Source: Sulfurovum sp. (GTDB lineage Bacteria > Campylobacterota > Campylobacteria > Campylobacterales > Sulfurovaceae). From it: 5,871 nt of DNA. Below, piece after piece: positions 1-4,778 of this stretch. How positions within the stretch are numbered: the first letter of the stretch is position 1; each line of letters opens with the position of its first letter. The DNA lies in NCBI GenBank assembly GCA_015493425.1, contig WGDG01000001.1, forward strand, positions 1 through 5,871, given 5' to 3'. Under the pieces are notes generated by a model. It saw only the letters and a program-made list of their open reading frames with translations, searched no databases and was not told the DNA's origin. Both the position numbers and the translations under genes were made by a program.

Positions 1-236
1 AAGAAGAGGATAGAAGGGATAGAACGGATACCGAATTTAACAGCCAGTTCCTGTTGCTCATCAGTATTTACTTTTCCGATGGTTGCTTTTCCTTCAAATT
101 CTTCAGCAAGCTCCTCGACTACCGGTGCAATCATTCTACAAGGTCCACACCATGGTGCCCAGAAGTCTACCATTGTAACACCTTCTGCTACTGTTGCGTC
201 GAAGTTTTCATTTGTCAATTCTACATATTTTGCCAT
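1..236 (-). CDS. trxA: Thioredoxin, 3' end cut by window edge
   Basis: Small cytoplasmic protein-disulfide reductase, normally reduced by thioredoxin reductase and donating electrons to ribonucleotide reductase, peroxiredoxins and other targets. My translation of the minus strand from the ATG at 234-236 gives 78 residues and is still open at base 1. A full thioredoxin has about 105 residues, so roughly the last 27 are missing. The redox motif WCGPC lies at residues 29-33 within DFWAPWCGPC, and the cis-proline loop SIP is at 72-74; both are diagnostic of classical TrxA. There is no signal peptide. A ribosome-binding site AAAGGA (243-248) sits 6 nt before the ATG, and a promoter-like TATAAT lies further upstream, so the gene can be transcribed independently of the PhyH gene 113 bp away. 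In related bacteria trxB often follows; here that would lie outside the window. Confidence 0.97.
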   Translation of the reverse strand, partial: MAKYVELTNENFDATVAEGVTMVDFWAPWCGPCRMIAPVVEELAEEFEGKATIGKVNTDEQQELAVKFGIRSIPSILF

Positions 237-268
237 ATTCAATCCTTTTATGATAATTTGATGCAAAG

Positions 269-297
269 ATTATAGCCAATTTTCATTAATAGGGCTT
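269..297 (-). promoter_or_regulatory. Candidate sigma-70 promoter of trxA
   Basis: A perfect -10 hexamer TATAAT (269-274, minus strand) lies in the context TTGGCTATAATC. No good -35 hexamer is found at the expected distance (AAGCCC at 292-297), which is common for housekeeping promoters of Campylobacterota. The predicted start near 262 gives a leader of about 25 nt containing the AAAGGA ribosome-binding site. Seen in sequence; function inferred. Confidence 0.5.
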
Positions 298-349
298 AAC
301 TTATATTTATTATTTTTCAATGAGTACTTCCCTCTTGCAAAAAGGGTAC

Positions 350-1147
350 CTATAGTAACGCTGTGGTTGGTAATTCAATCTCATCAAAGAGTGCCGAACG
401 GGTACCGGGCAATGCTTTGTTGCTTTTCCCCTTAACGGTATAGACAAATGAAATCTTCGGCTTGTCATCAAGGTTTTTATTGGCACGGTGCAGCAATTTG
501 CAGTGAAAAAGCACTACATCTCCCTTTTGGAGGGAATGACTCACTTTGGTATCGATGAGCGCACGGTTTTGAGGCACAACATCTGAAAAATACTCTTTTT
601 CATCAAACTGCCCAGGAGAAAAATGCATTTGATGGCTTCCGGGAATAAACTCCAATACACCATTGTGACTGTTCTCTTCATCGAGTGCAAGCCAGACACT
701 CACAAGGTTGTCGTTTTCAAAATGCCAGTAGCGAAAATCCTGATGCCAGCGTGTTTCGGTAGAGGTATGGGGCATTTTTGTCATAATGGAATTGTGGTGT
801 GCCAGTGTAATAACAGGGGTCTCTCCCAGAATTTGACGGAGTATCGGGCGCATGGATGCATCCTCCATCCACTCTCGAAAGACTATATCACGTTCATAGA
901 CCTGACGCAGCCTCCGTATACTCACCTCTTTAACATACCCCGGCACTCCCGTACCGACAGTCTTTTCACGTTCTTCTTTGCTCTTGACGGCATATTCATA
1001 TTCTGTTTCAAGCGGCGGTACTTTGTGTTTAAGGTGTGCAAGGGCAATATCTTTAATGGTATCACACTGTTCTTCTTTTGCAAACCTCGGCAATACAAGA
1101 AAACCATTTTTTTGAAACCGGGAAAGCTGTTCATCGCTGAGTGTCAT
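350..1147 (-). CDS. Phytanoyl-CoA dioxygenase (PhyH) family Fe(II)/2-oxoglutarate-type oxygenase
   Basis: 265-residue cytoplasmic protein of the PhyH-like non-haem iron dioxygenase family, which typically hydroxylates a small molecule using O2 and 2-oxoglutarate. The substrate cannot be read from sequence. The iron-binding facial triad is visible: HQD at residues 135-137 (His135, Asp137) in the context RWHQDFRYW, and the distal His220 in FHCKLLHRANKN, preceded by the family's GDVVLFH turn (209-215). The segment NGVLEFIPGSH (162-172) is a hallmark of the fold. The residue that usually binds the 2-oxoglutarate carboxylate is an Arg ten or so residues after the distal His; here that stretch reads DKPKISFVY, so Lys229 or Lys231 would have to serve. 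The start ATG has AAAGAG (1154-1159) 6 nt upstream. The gene begins 31 nt after yraN and is probably co-transcribed with it, though it may also have its own promoter. No obvious strong terminator follows. Confidence 0.9.
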   Translation of the reverse strand: MTLSDEQLSRFQKNGFLVLPRFAKEEQCDTIKDIALAHLKHKVPPLETEYEYAVKSKEEREKTVGTGVPGYVKEVSIRRLRQVYERDIVFREWMEDASMRPILRQILGETPVITLAHHNSIMTKMPHTSTETRWHQDFRYWHFENDNLVSVWLALDEENSHNGVLEFIPGSHQMHFSPGQFDEKEYFSDVVPQNRALIDTKVSHSLQKGDVVLFHCKLLHRANKNLDDKPKISFVYTVKGKSNKALPGTRSALFDEIELPTTALL

Positions 1148-1177
1148 AATATACTCTTTAGGATTGTATTAGCAGTG

Positions 1178-1207
1178 ATTATAGCGTAACATTCTCGATA
1201 AATTCAA
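1178..1207 (-). promoter_or_regulatory. Candidate internal promoter for the PhyH-family gene
   Basis: On the minus strand TTGAAT (1202-1207) and TATAAT (1178-1183) are separated by 18 nt, inside the last codons and stop of yraN. The predicted start near 1171 leaves a leader of about 24 nt holding the AAAGAG ribosome-binding site. The -10 context GCTATAATC is identical to that of the trxA promoter candidate. It is AT-rich sequence, so chance is possible. Confidence 0.42.
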
Positions 1208-1520
1208 CCTCATCTCCACGAATGATGAGTGCATCGATACTAAAAGGAAGATCAATCTGTTTGCTTTTGAGATAATAGTGTGTAGAATTGATAACTTTCC
1301 TCAGTTTGGCAGGAGTAAAATTGTATGCCGGTTCAAAATCAGCCCTGCCGGATTTCACTTCAATAAAATGCATGACTTCATCTTTTTGGGCAATAATATC
1401 TATCTCTCCAAGTTTCCTTGCAAAGTAGTTCCGCTCAACAATAATATACCCTTCCTGTTCAAGAAACAGTGTCGCAAGATCTTCGCTCTGATCACCAAAA
1501 TGTTTGGGAAGTTCACGCAT
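1179..1520 (-). CDS. yraN: YraN family protein (UPF0102), predicted endonuclease-fold
   Basis: 113 residues, the usual length for UPF0102/YraN. The family has a restriction-endonuclease-like (PD-(D/E)xK-type) core; its cellular role is not settled, with proposals around DNA processing. The conserved core is intact: Glu13 in the N-terminal helix, RNYF (30-33), GEIDIIA (38-44, with Glu39 and Asp41) and FIEVKSG (52-58, with Glu54 and Lys56). PAKLRKVINSTHYYL follows as the usual basic helix. No signal peptide or membrane segment is present. The ATG (1518-1520) shares its A with the TGA stop of the formate dehydrogenase gene (TGATG), and the nearest GAGG is 13 nt upstream, so translation probably depends on re-initiation after fdh. 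In C. jejuni, as I recall, a gene of this family lies between hom and trxA, which fits its presence here. Confidence 0.93.
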   Translation of the reverse strand: MRELPKHFGDQSEDLATLFLEQEGYIIVERNYFARKLGEIDIIAQKDEVMHFIEVKSGRADFEPAYNFTPAKLRKVINSTHYYLKSKQIDLPFSIDALIIRGDEVEFIENVTL

Positions 1521-3631
1521 CAGCTACACGCTACCTCATCCCCGACAGGTATCACATCAACCTTGACAGACTTAAAGCGTGCCGTCATGATCAGTTCGTC
1601 GCATTCATCTCCAAAAAGCGCATTGATACGGCTTTTGGCATGATGAAACGTGCAAAAGAGTGTTTTACTGCGTACTTTGTCCGTAAATTTGACACTCAGC
1701 GCTTCACTCTCCCCATACACACTTTTCAGAATAACTTTGTCTCCAAACTTCTCCGCATCTTCCAACGGTGCCAGCAGTACATCTTCGTCATATTTGGTAT
1801 CGAGTTTACTGCTGCGTTTGGTTTGGGCAGCATTGTTATAGTGTGCCAAAGTGCGTCCCGTTGTAAGATAATACCCTTCAAGCGAATCATGATAAAATTT
1901 TTGCTCCAGGATCTCCTGCACCATACCACGCGGTTCATACTGCTTATACACATACTTCCCCAGCCCATCTTCAGTACGGAAGTCCAGCAAATGTAAAATG
2001 GGGGTGTCTTCATGATAGATAGGCCACTGCATACCTCTTTTTCGATGACGTTCAAGACGGTAGTAGTCTGCCCCACTGAAGCGTCTTGGTGCTACTTCCC
2101 GCACTTCATTCCAGACATCTTCACTGCTCTTAAAATCAAAGTTCTCTTCATCTCCAAGTTTCTTTGCCATCTGGGTCAGTACTTCCCAGTCATCCGGAAG
2201 ATCCGATTTGACAAGTGGCTGAGAGAGATGGAGGCGGCGCATGGCATTGACATATACACCTGTTTTCTCATAGGCAGACTTTACCCCGATAACCATATCG
2301 GCACGCTTGGCGACATCAGTCATAAAGAGTTCCTGAACCATCAAAAACTCCAGTTTCTCTATGGCTTTGTCGATTTTATTCAGGTTTGGATGAATATGGG
2401 TAATGTCTTCACCCATATTAAGCAATCCCTTGATACGTCCTTCCAGCATAGCATCGATAAGCTGCGGTGTCATAAGACCCTCTTTTTCAGGCCGTTGATA
2501 ATCCGGTGCGAAATAGGGCAGACACCCCATATCGCATGCACCCTGTACATTGTTTTGCCCGCGCAGCGGCATCAGACCTGCACCGGTTTTCCCGACGTTT
2601 CCTGTCATCAGCGCCAAATGGGTAATTGCCATTACAGCATGGGAACCATCCAGATGTTCTGTAATACCGAGTCCCCAGAAGATCATCGATTTTTTGACTG
2701 CATACTCCCTGGCGATATTCGGAATCATCTTCGCCAAATACTCATACCCTTCCACTTCATTGAAGAATGCCGGATTGGCATACGGATCATTCAGTATCTT
2801 CTCCCTAAATGCCTCAAAACCTTTGGTACGGTTTTGGACAAACCCCTCATCGTAAAGCTCTTCATCAATAATAACATAGGCCATCATGTTCAGTACCAGA
2901 AGATTTGCTTCAAACGGAATAACACAGTTATGTTTTGCCAAGCGTGCCAGTTTCGTCTCTCGCACATCAATGACAGCAAGGTTGTTGTGTTTTTTTGCCA
3001 TATCAACAATGCGGTTGGCAATGATCGGGTGTGCTTCCATCGTATTGGAACCGATGACCACCATGAATTCTGTCTCGTAAATATCGTTATAAGGATTGGT
3101 TGCGGCTCCTTCGCCTATGGTTGCCCGCATCCCTTTGAGACTGGGAGAGTGACAGACACGTGCACAGTTGTCTACGTGCGGGGAATCCATCGTTTCCCGG
3201 CAAAACTTCTGAAAAGCGTATGCTGACTCGCAGGAAGTTCTTGCTCCGCCGATAGCACAGAAAGCATCTCCGCCATAGCGTAACTTGATCTGTGCAAATT
3301 TCATCGCAGCAATATCCGTTGCTGTTTCCACATCACAAGTCACATAGTCGGTATCAAATTCTATAAATTTTTCACCATATTTTTCGACAATGTCAGGATG
3401 CTTCTCTAAAAAACTTTTTTTTATGCGGGGTTCACGTATACGATCTTTTGCATCCACAAAGTCATAACCGTATTTTCCCTTGATACAGAGTTTCCCTTCA
3501 GAAACTACACCATCTTTCTGAGCAAACACTTTAACAATTTTATTATCTTCCACCACACCGGTAATGTCACACCCTACACCACAGTAGGTACAGACGCTCT
3601 CTATCTCTTCTCTCTCAACCTTTGTTGTCAT
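1520..3631 (-). CDS. Formate dehydrogenase-type molybdopterin oxidoreductase, cytoplasmic, Cys-type catalytic subunit
   Basis: 703 residues from the ATG at 3631, matching the size of E. coli FdhF (about 715), and likely oxidising formate to CO2 or the reverse with a Mo- or W-bis-MGD cofactor. An N-terminal [4Fe-4S] site is formed by Cys14, Cys17, Cys21 and Cys49, followed by Lys51 (CIKGK). The active site reads NCARVCHSPS with Cys160-His161; the codon is TGT, so this is a cysteine rather than selenocysteine enzyme. Further hallmarks are VIGSN (192-196), GITEH (322-326), RGQNNVQGACDMG (357-369) and a C-terminal MGD-binding domain with YYLTTGRTLAHYNN (587-600). There is no twin-arginine signal, so it is cytoplasmic. 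A TTG start at 3673 would add 14 residues, but it lacks a nearby ribosome-binding site, whereas the ATG has GAAAAAGG 7 nt upstream. No FeS, NAD- or quinone-linked partner subunit is in the window. It overlaps yraN by one base. Family assignment is firm; formate as substrate is likely but not proven. Confidence 0.9.
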   Translation of the reverse strand: MTTKVEREEIESVCTYCGVGCDITGVVEDNKIVKVFAQKDGVVSEGKLCIKGKYGYDFVDAKDRIREPRIKKSFLEKHPDIVEKYGEKFIEFDTDYVTCDVETATDIAAMKFAQIKLRYGGDAFCAIGGARTSCESAYAFQKFCRETMDSPHVDNCARVCHSPSLKGMRATIGEGAATNPYNDIYETEFMVVIGSNTMEAHPIIANRIVDMAKKHNNLAVIDVRETKLARLAKHNCVIPFEANLLVLNMMAYVIIDEELYDEGFVQNRTKGFEAFREKILNDPYANPAFFNEVEGYEYLAKMIPNIAREYAVKKSMIFWGLGITEHLDGSHAVMAITHLALMTGNVGKTGAGLMPLRGQNNVQGACDMGCLPYFAPDYQRPEKEGLMTPQLIDAMLEGRIKGLLNMGEDITHIHPNLNKIDKAIEKLEFLMVQELFMTDVAKRADMVIGVKSAYEKTGVYVNAMRRLHLSQPLVKSDLPDDWEVLTQMAKKLGDEENFDFKSSEDVWNEVREVAPRRFSGADYYRLERHRKRGMQWPIYHEDTPILHLLDFRTEDGLGKYVYKQYEPRGMVQEILEQKFYHDSLEGYYLTTGRTLAHYNNAAQTKRSSKLDTKYDEDVLLAPLEDAEKFGDKVILKSVYGESEALSVKFTDKVRSKTLFCTFHHAKSRINALFGDECDELIMTARFKSVKVDVIPVGDEVACS

Positions 3632-3657
3632 CACATTGCCTTTTTCACTCAAAAGTA

Positions 3658-3671
3658 GTCTCTTTCGAGAC
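3658..3671 (-). other. GAAA-capped hairpin in fdh leader
   Basis: On the minus strand the leader of fdh contains GTCTC-GAAA-GAGAC, a perfect 5-bp stem closed by a GNRA tetraloop. It ends about 12 nt before the fdh ribosome-binding site (3639-3646). At DNA level it is also an inverted repeat that could bind a protein dimer. A role in message stability, translation or repression is inference only. Confidence 0.35.
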
Positions 3672-3675
3672 AAAT
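3665..3675 (+). repeat. 11-bp direct repeat, copy 1 (fdh leader)
   Basis: TCGAGACAAAT occurs here and again, exactly, at 3737-3747, 72 bp away and in the same orientation. This copy overlaps the right arm of the GTCTC/GAGAC hairpin in the fdh leader. An exact 11-bp match within about 140 bp is unlikely by chance. Confidence 0.6.
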
Positions 3676-3677
3676 AA

Positions 3678-3690
3678 GATAAAATTTATC
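3678..3690. promoter_or_regulatory. AT-rich palindrome, possible operator
   Basis: GATAAA-A-TTTATC is a perfect inverted repeat around one central base. It lies between the divergent candidate promoters and the fdh start. A second, simpler palindrome, TTAAATTTAA, follows at 3701-3710. In AT-rich intergenic DNA such palindromes arise easily, so an operator role is only suggested. Confidence 0.25.
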
Positions 3691-3731
3691 CTAATTAGAC
3701 TTAAATTTAACATTTTTTAAGCACTCCTGGC

Positions 3732-3737
3732 TATTAT
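3732..3737 (+). promoter_or_regulatory. Candidate -10 element for the Cys-rich small gene
   Basis: TATTAT in the context TGGCTATTAT resembles the trxA candidate (TGGCTATAAT). The predicted start near 3744 leaves a leader of about 24 nt with AAAAAGGA (3754-3761) as ribosome-binding site. The -35 is poor: TTAACA at 3707-3712 is 19 nt away. Confidence 0.4.
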
Positions 3738-3747
3738 CGAGACAAAT
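3737..3747 (+). repeat. 11-bp direct repeat, copy 2 (between divergent promoters)
   Basis: Second exact copy of TCGAGACAAAT. It sits between the plus-strand candidate -10 (3732-3737) and the minus-strand candidate -10 (3746-3751), over both predicted transcription starts. This is a position where a bound protein could control both genes. Its operator role is inference. Confidence 0.6.
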
Positions 3748-3774
3748 TATAACAAAAAGGATGTAATATGTTTA
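3746..3774 (-). promoter_or_regulatory. Candidate extended -10 promoter for fdh(-yraN-phyH)
   Basis: On the minus strand TGTTATAAT (3746-3754) is a perfect extended -10, with TAAACA (3769-3774) at 17-nt spacing as a weak -35. The predicted start near 3739 gives a leader of about 108 nt, unusually long for this window, containing the hairpin and one copy of the 11-bp repeat. It overlaps the promoter and ribosome-binding region of the divergent small gene. Confidence 0.4.
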
Positions 3775-4019
3775 CAATTCAAGTAACAAAAGAGTGTGGC
3801 TGTTTTAAAAAAAGCAGTTACGAGAACAATATGCAGTTTGACAACAAAGATGATGCTCTGCTCCAGGCAAAACTGATGGAGAGCCACATGAACCAAAAGT
3901 TCTGCCAAAAACATCTCTTTTGGGTAGAAGAAGAGGGTAACACTTTCAAAATCAACGTCGAAGAGAAACCAAGAGAAGAGAACAGCGGCGGATGCTGCGG
4001 CGGTGGGCACTGTTCGTAA
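3768..4019 (+). CDS. Small Cys-rich protein with CCGGGHC-type tail, function unknown
   Basis: 83-residue soluble protein that I do not recognise by name. It has an N-terminal CGC pair (Cys10, Cys12), a central Cys46 followed by His49, and a glycine-rich tail SGGCCGGGHCS carrying Cys76, Cys77, His81 and Cys82 at the extreme C terminus. Six Cys and several His in 83 residues, with a flexible Gly/Cys/His tail, suggest metal or Fe-S binding, as in tails of metallochaperones; that is inference. The body (residues 13-68) is charged with short predicted strands and a helix around 27-45, and has no signal peptide or membrane segment. The start is supported by AAAAAGGA at 3754-3761, 6 nt before the ATG, and by a candidate -10 at 3732-3737. 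It is the only plus-strand gene and is divergent from fdh, so a role in metal or cofactor supply to that enzyme, or in its control, is a reasonable but untested guess. Confidence 0.85.
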   Translation: MFTIQVTKECGCFKKSSYENNMQFDNKDDALLQAKLMESHMNQKFCQKHLFWVEEEGNTFKINVEEKPREENSGGCCGGGHCS

Positions 4020-4050
4020 GGAATGAGGAATGAGGAATGAGGAATGAGGA
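4020..4050 (+). repeat. Tandem heptamer repeat (GGAATGA)x4.4
   Basis: Four exact copies of GGAATGA (4020-4047) plus GGA start directly after the TAA of the Cys-rich gene. This is a simple-sequence tract of the kind that changes copy number by slippage. Being just downstream of the stop it does not alter that protein. Each unit contains ATGA, an overlapping start and stop, preceded by a GGA. Confidence 0.95.
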
Positions 4051-4109
4051 GAATTTTTCAGTATTTGGGTAGATCAGACCTTAAAAACCTTCTCTTTCTT
4101 GAGGAAATT

Positions 4110-4119
4110 TGACAGGAAT
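4110..4119 (+). repeat. 10-bp direct repeat TGACAGGAAT, copy 1
   Basis: An identical TGACAGGAAT is at 4253-4262. The two copies bracket the palindrome-rich 133 bp between them, which could mean a small mobile element with target duplication. Alternatively, both may be the ends of the same REP-type repeat unit. Confidence 0.5.
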
Positions 4120-4120
4120 C

Positions 4121-4149
4121 ACACGTTATCGTGTTTTCTTTTTTTCTTT
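4121..4149 (+). terminator. Possible rho-independent terminator after the Cys-rich gene
   Basis: ACACG-TTAT-CGTGT forms a 5-bp stem with a 4-nt loop (4121-4134), followed directly by a T-rich run (TTTC, then seven T, then CTTT). It lies about 100 nt past the stop of the small gene in the correct orientation. The stem is short and only moderately GC-rich, so strength is uncertain. Confidence 0.45.
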
Positions 4150-4209
4150 GCTTCGTTTCTCTTTTTTCTTTGTCACGGAAACAAAGAAAAAAAGAAATGA
4201 AGAGAAACG
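4135..4209. repeat. Long T/A-rich imperfect palindrome (MITE- or REP-like)
   Basis: Two competing foldings are visible. First, 4135-4150 is the exact 16-nt reverse complement of 4182-4197. Second, 4154-4161 (CGTTTCTC) pairs with 4202-4209 and 4162-4173 (TTTTTTCTTTGT) pairs with 4181-4192 around the loop CACGGAA, leaving a 9-nt bulge AGAAATGAA (4193-4201) on one side only. The one-sided bulge suggests a short deletion in the left arm of a once symmetrical element. It lies between convergent genes, so it could help end transcription in both directions. Similar pyrimidine/purine palindromes are scattered in some bacterial genomes, but copy number here is unknown. Confidence 0.75.
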
Positions 4210-4232
4210 CTAAATGTTCAGTTAACGTCAAG

Positions 4233-4253
4233 GTCCTGCATCAAGTGCGGGAT
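4233..4253. repeat. REP-like intergenic palindrome
   Basis: TCCTGCA (4234-4240) pairs with TGCGGGA (4246-4252) around the loop TCAAG, with one G-T pair and a further G-T closing pair. The sequence closely resembles dispersed intergenic palindromes of the CCCGCACTTGATGCGGG type that I recall from various proteobacteria. It lies 11 bp past the yajQ stop; without a T tract it is not a canonical terminator but could protect the 3' end of the hom-yajQ message. Confidence 0.6.
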
Positions 4254-4262
4254 GACAGGAAT
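4253..4262 (+). repeat. 10-bp direct repeat TGACAGGAAT, copy 2
   Basis: Second exact copy of the repeat at 4110-4119. Together with the tandem repeat, hairpins and REP-like unit it completes the 245-bp non-coding stretch 4020-4264, in which I see no convincing gene. Confidence 0.5.
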
Positions 4263-4264
4263 AC

Positions 4265-4765
4265 CTATTTAAAATTCCCAAACGTCAACGGCGCTTTCAA
4301 ATCTTCCATCTTTCTAACCAGCGCAATCACCGCCTGAAGGTCGTCAATTTTTTTCCCACTGACACGAATCTCATCACCCTGAATAGACGGCGTCACTTTA
4401 AACTTTGCATCTTTAATCGCCTTGATGATCTTTTTGGCTTCATCTTTTTCAATGCTGTCAACAATACGGTAAATGACCTTTACATTTCCGCCGCTGATCC
4501 CTTCCGTCTTCACTTCATCAAGTGACTTTGGAGAGAGTCCACGTTTGATCATTTTCGAAATAACAATATCTTTGAGCGCATCGATCTTACTGTCGCTTGA
4601 ACTTGAGAGACTGAGGGTTTTAGCCTTTTCATTTAGTTCAATATCAACCATAATGCCTTTAAAATCAAAACGTGTAGCAACCTCTTTTTTCGCCTGTTCA
4701 ATGGCATTTTTCATCTCCATCATATCAAGCTTTGCCGAAATGTCAAAATAGTGTTCTTTGGCCAT
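4265..4765 (-). CDS. yajQ: YajQ family nucleotide-binding protein (UPF0234)
   Basis: 166 residues, full length for the YajQ family (about 163). YajQ proteins have two RNP-like ferredoxin-fold domains, bind nucleotides and RNA, and in Xanthomonas a member binds cyclic di-GMP and acts with a transcription factor; whether that holds here is unknown. Family signatures present are FDIS near the N terminus (7-10), RFDFKG (32-37), KRGL (74-77) and the C-terminal IQGDEIRVSGKKIDDLQ (128-144), ending in LTFGNFK where the family has LQFxNFR. It is cytoplasmic with no signal peptide. A strong ribosome-binding site AGGAGG (4770-4775) lies 4 nt before the ATG, within the 13-nt gap after hom, so the two form one transcription unit. 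Downstream it faces the Cys-rich gene across the repeat-rich stretch. Confidence 0.95.
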   Translation of the reverse strand: MAKEHYFDISAKLDMMEMKNAIEQAKKEVATRFDFKGIMVDIELNEKAKTLSLSSSSDSKIDALKDIVISKMIKRGLSPKSLDEVKTEGISGGNVKVIYRIVDSIEKDEAKKIIKAIKDAKFKVTPSIQGDEIRVSGKKIDDLQAVIALVRKMEDLKAPLTFGNFK

Positions 4766-4778
4766 ATTGCCTCCTGCT

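Noticed and set aside
54..275. Plus-strand frames opposite trxA
   Set aside because: Antisense to a clear thioredoxin with WCGPC; no support for expression.
321..349. Terminator after the PhyH gene
   Set aside because: On the minus strand CCCTT and GAGGG can pair over a 7-nt loop, but there is a G-T pair and no T run follows, so it is not a convincing rho-independent terminator.
623..1189. Plus-strand open frame opposite the PhyH gene
   Set aside because: It is antisense to a conserved dioxygenase with intact iron ligands, and its product looks like random hydrophobic sequence.
1469..1996. Plus-strand open frame opposite the yraN/fdh junction
   Set aside because: It is a shadow of two well-supported minus-strand genes and has no family signature.
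2012..3226. Long plus-strand open frame (404 codons) opposite fdh
   Set aside because: It lies wholly antisense to a strongly conserved formate dehydrogenase frame; its translation is rich in Cys, His and Phe with no recognisable domain.
3632..3673. TTG start of fdh, adding 14 residues
   Set aside because: No ribosome-binding site lies close to the TTG, while the in-frame ATG at 3631 has GAAAAAGG at 7-nt spacing and starts shortly before the Fe-S motif as in FdhF.
3678..3690. Fur or FNR box reading of the AT-rich palindrome
   Set aside because: GATAAAATTTATC is too short for the 19-bp Fur box and lacks the TTGAT...ATCAA of FNR sites; only a generic palindrome can be claimed.
4020..4050. CRISPR array
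   Set aside because: The units are 7 bp, directly adjacent and without spacers, so this is a simple tandem repeat.
4131..4337. Plus-strand open frame through the repeat cluster
   Set aside because: It reads through the palindromic T/A-rich repeats and the 3' end of yajQ, giving low-complexity sequence with no domain.
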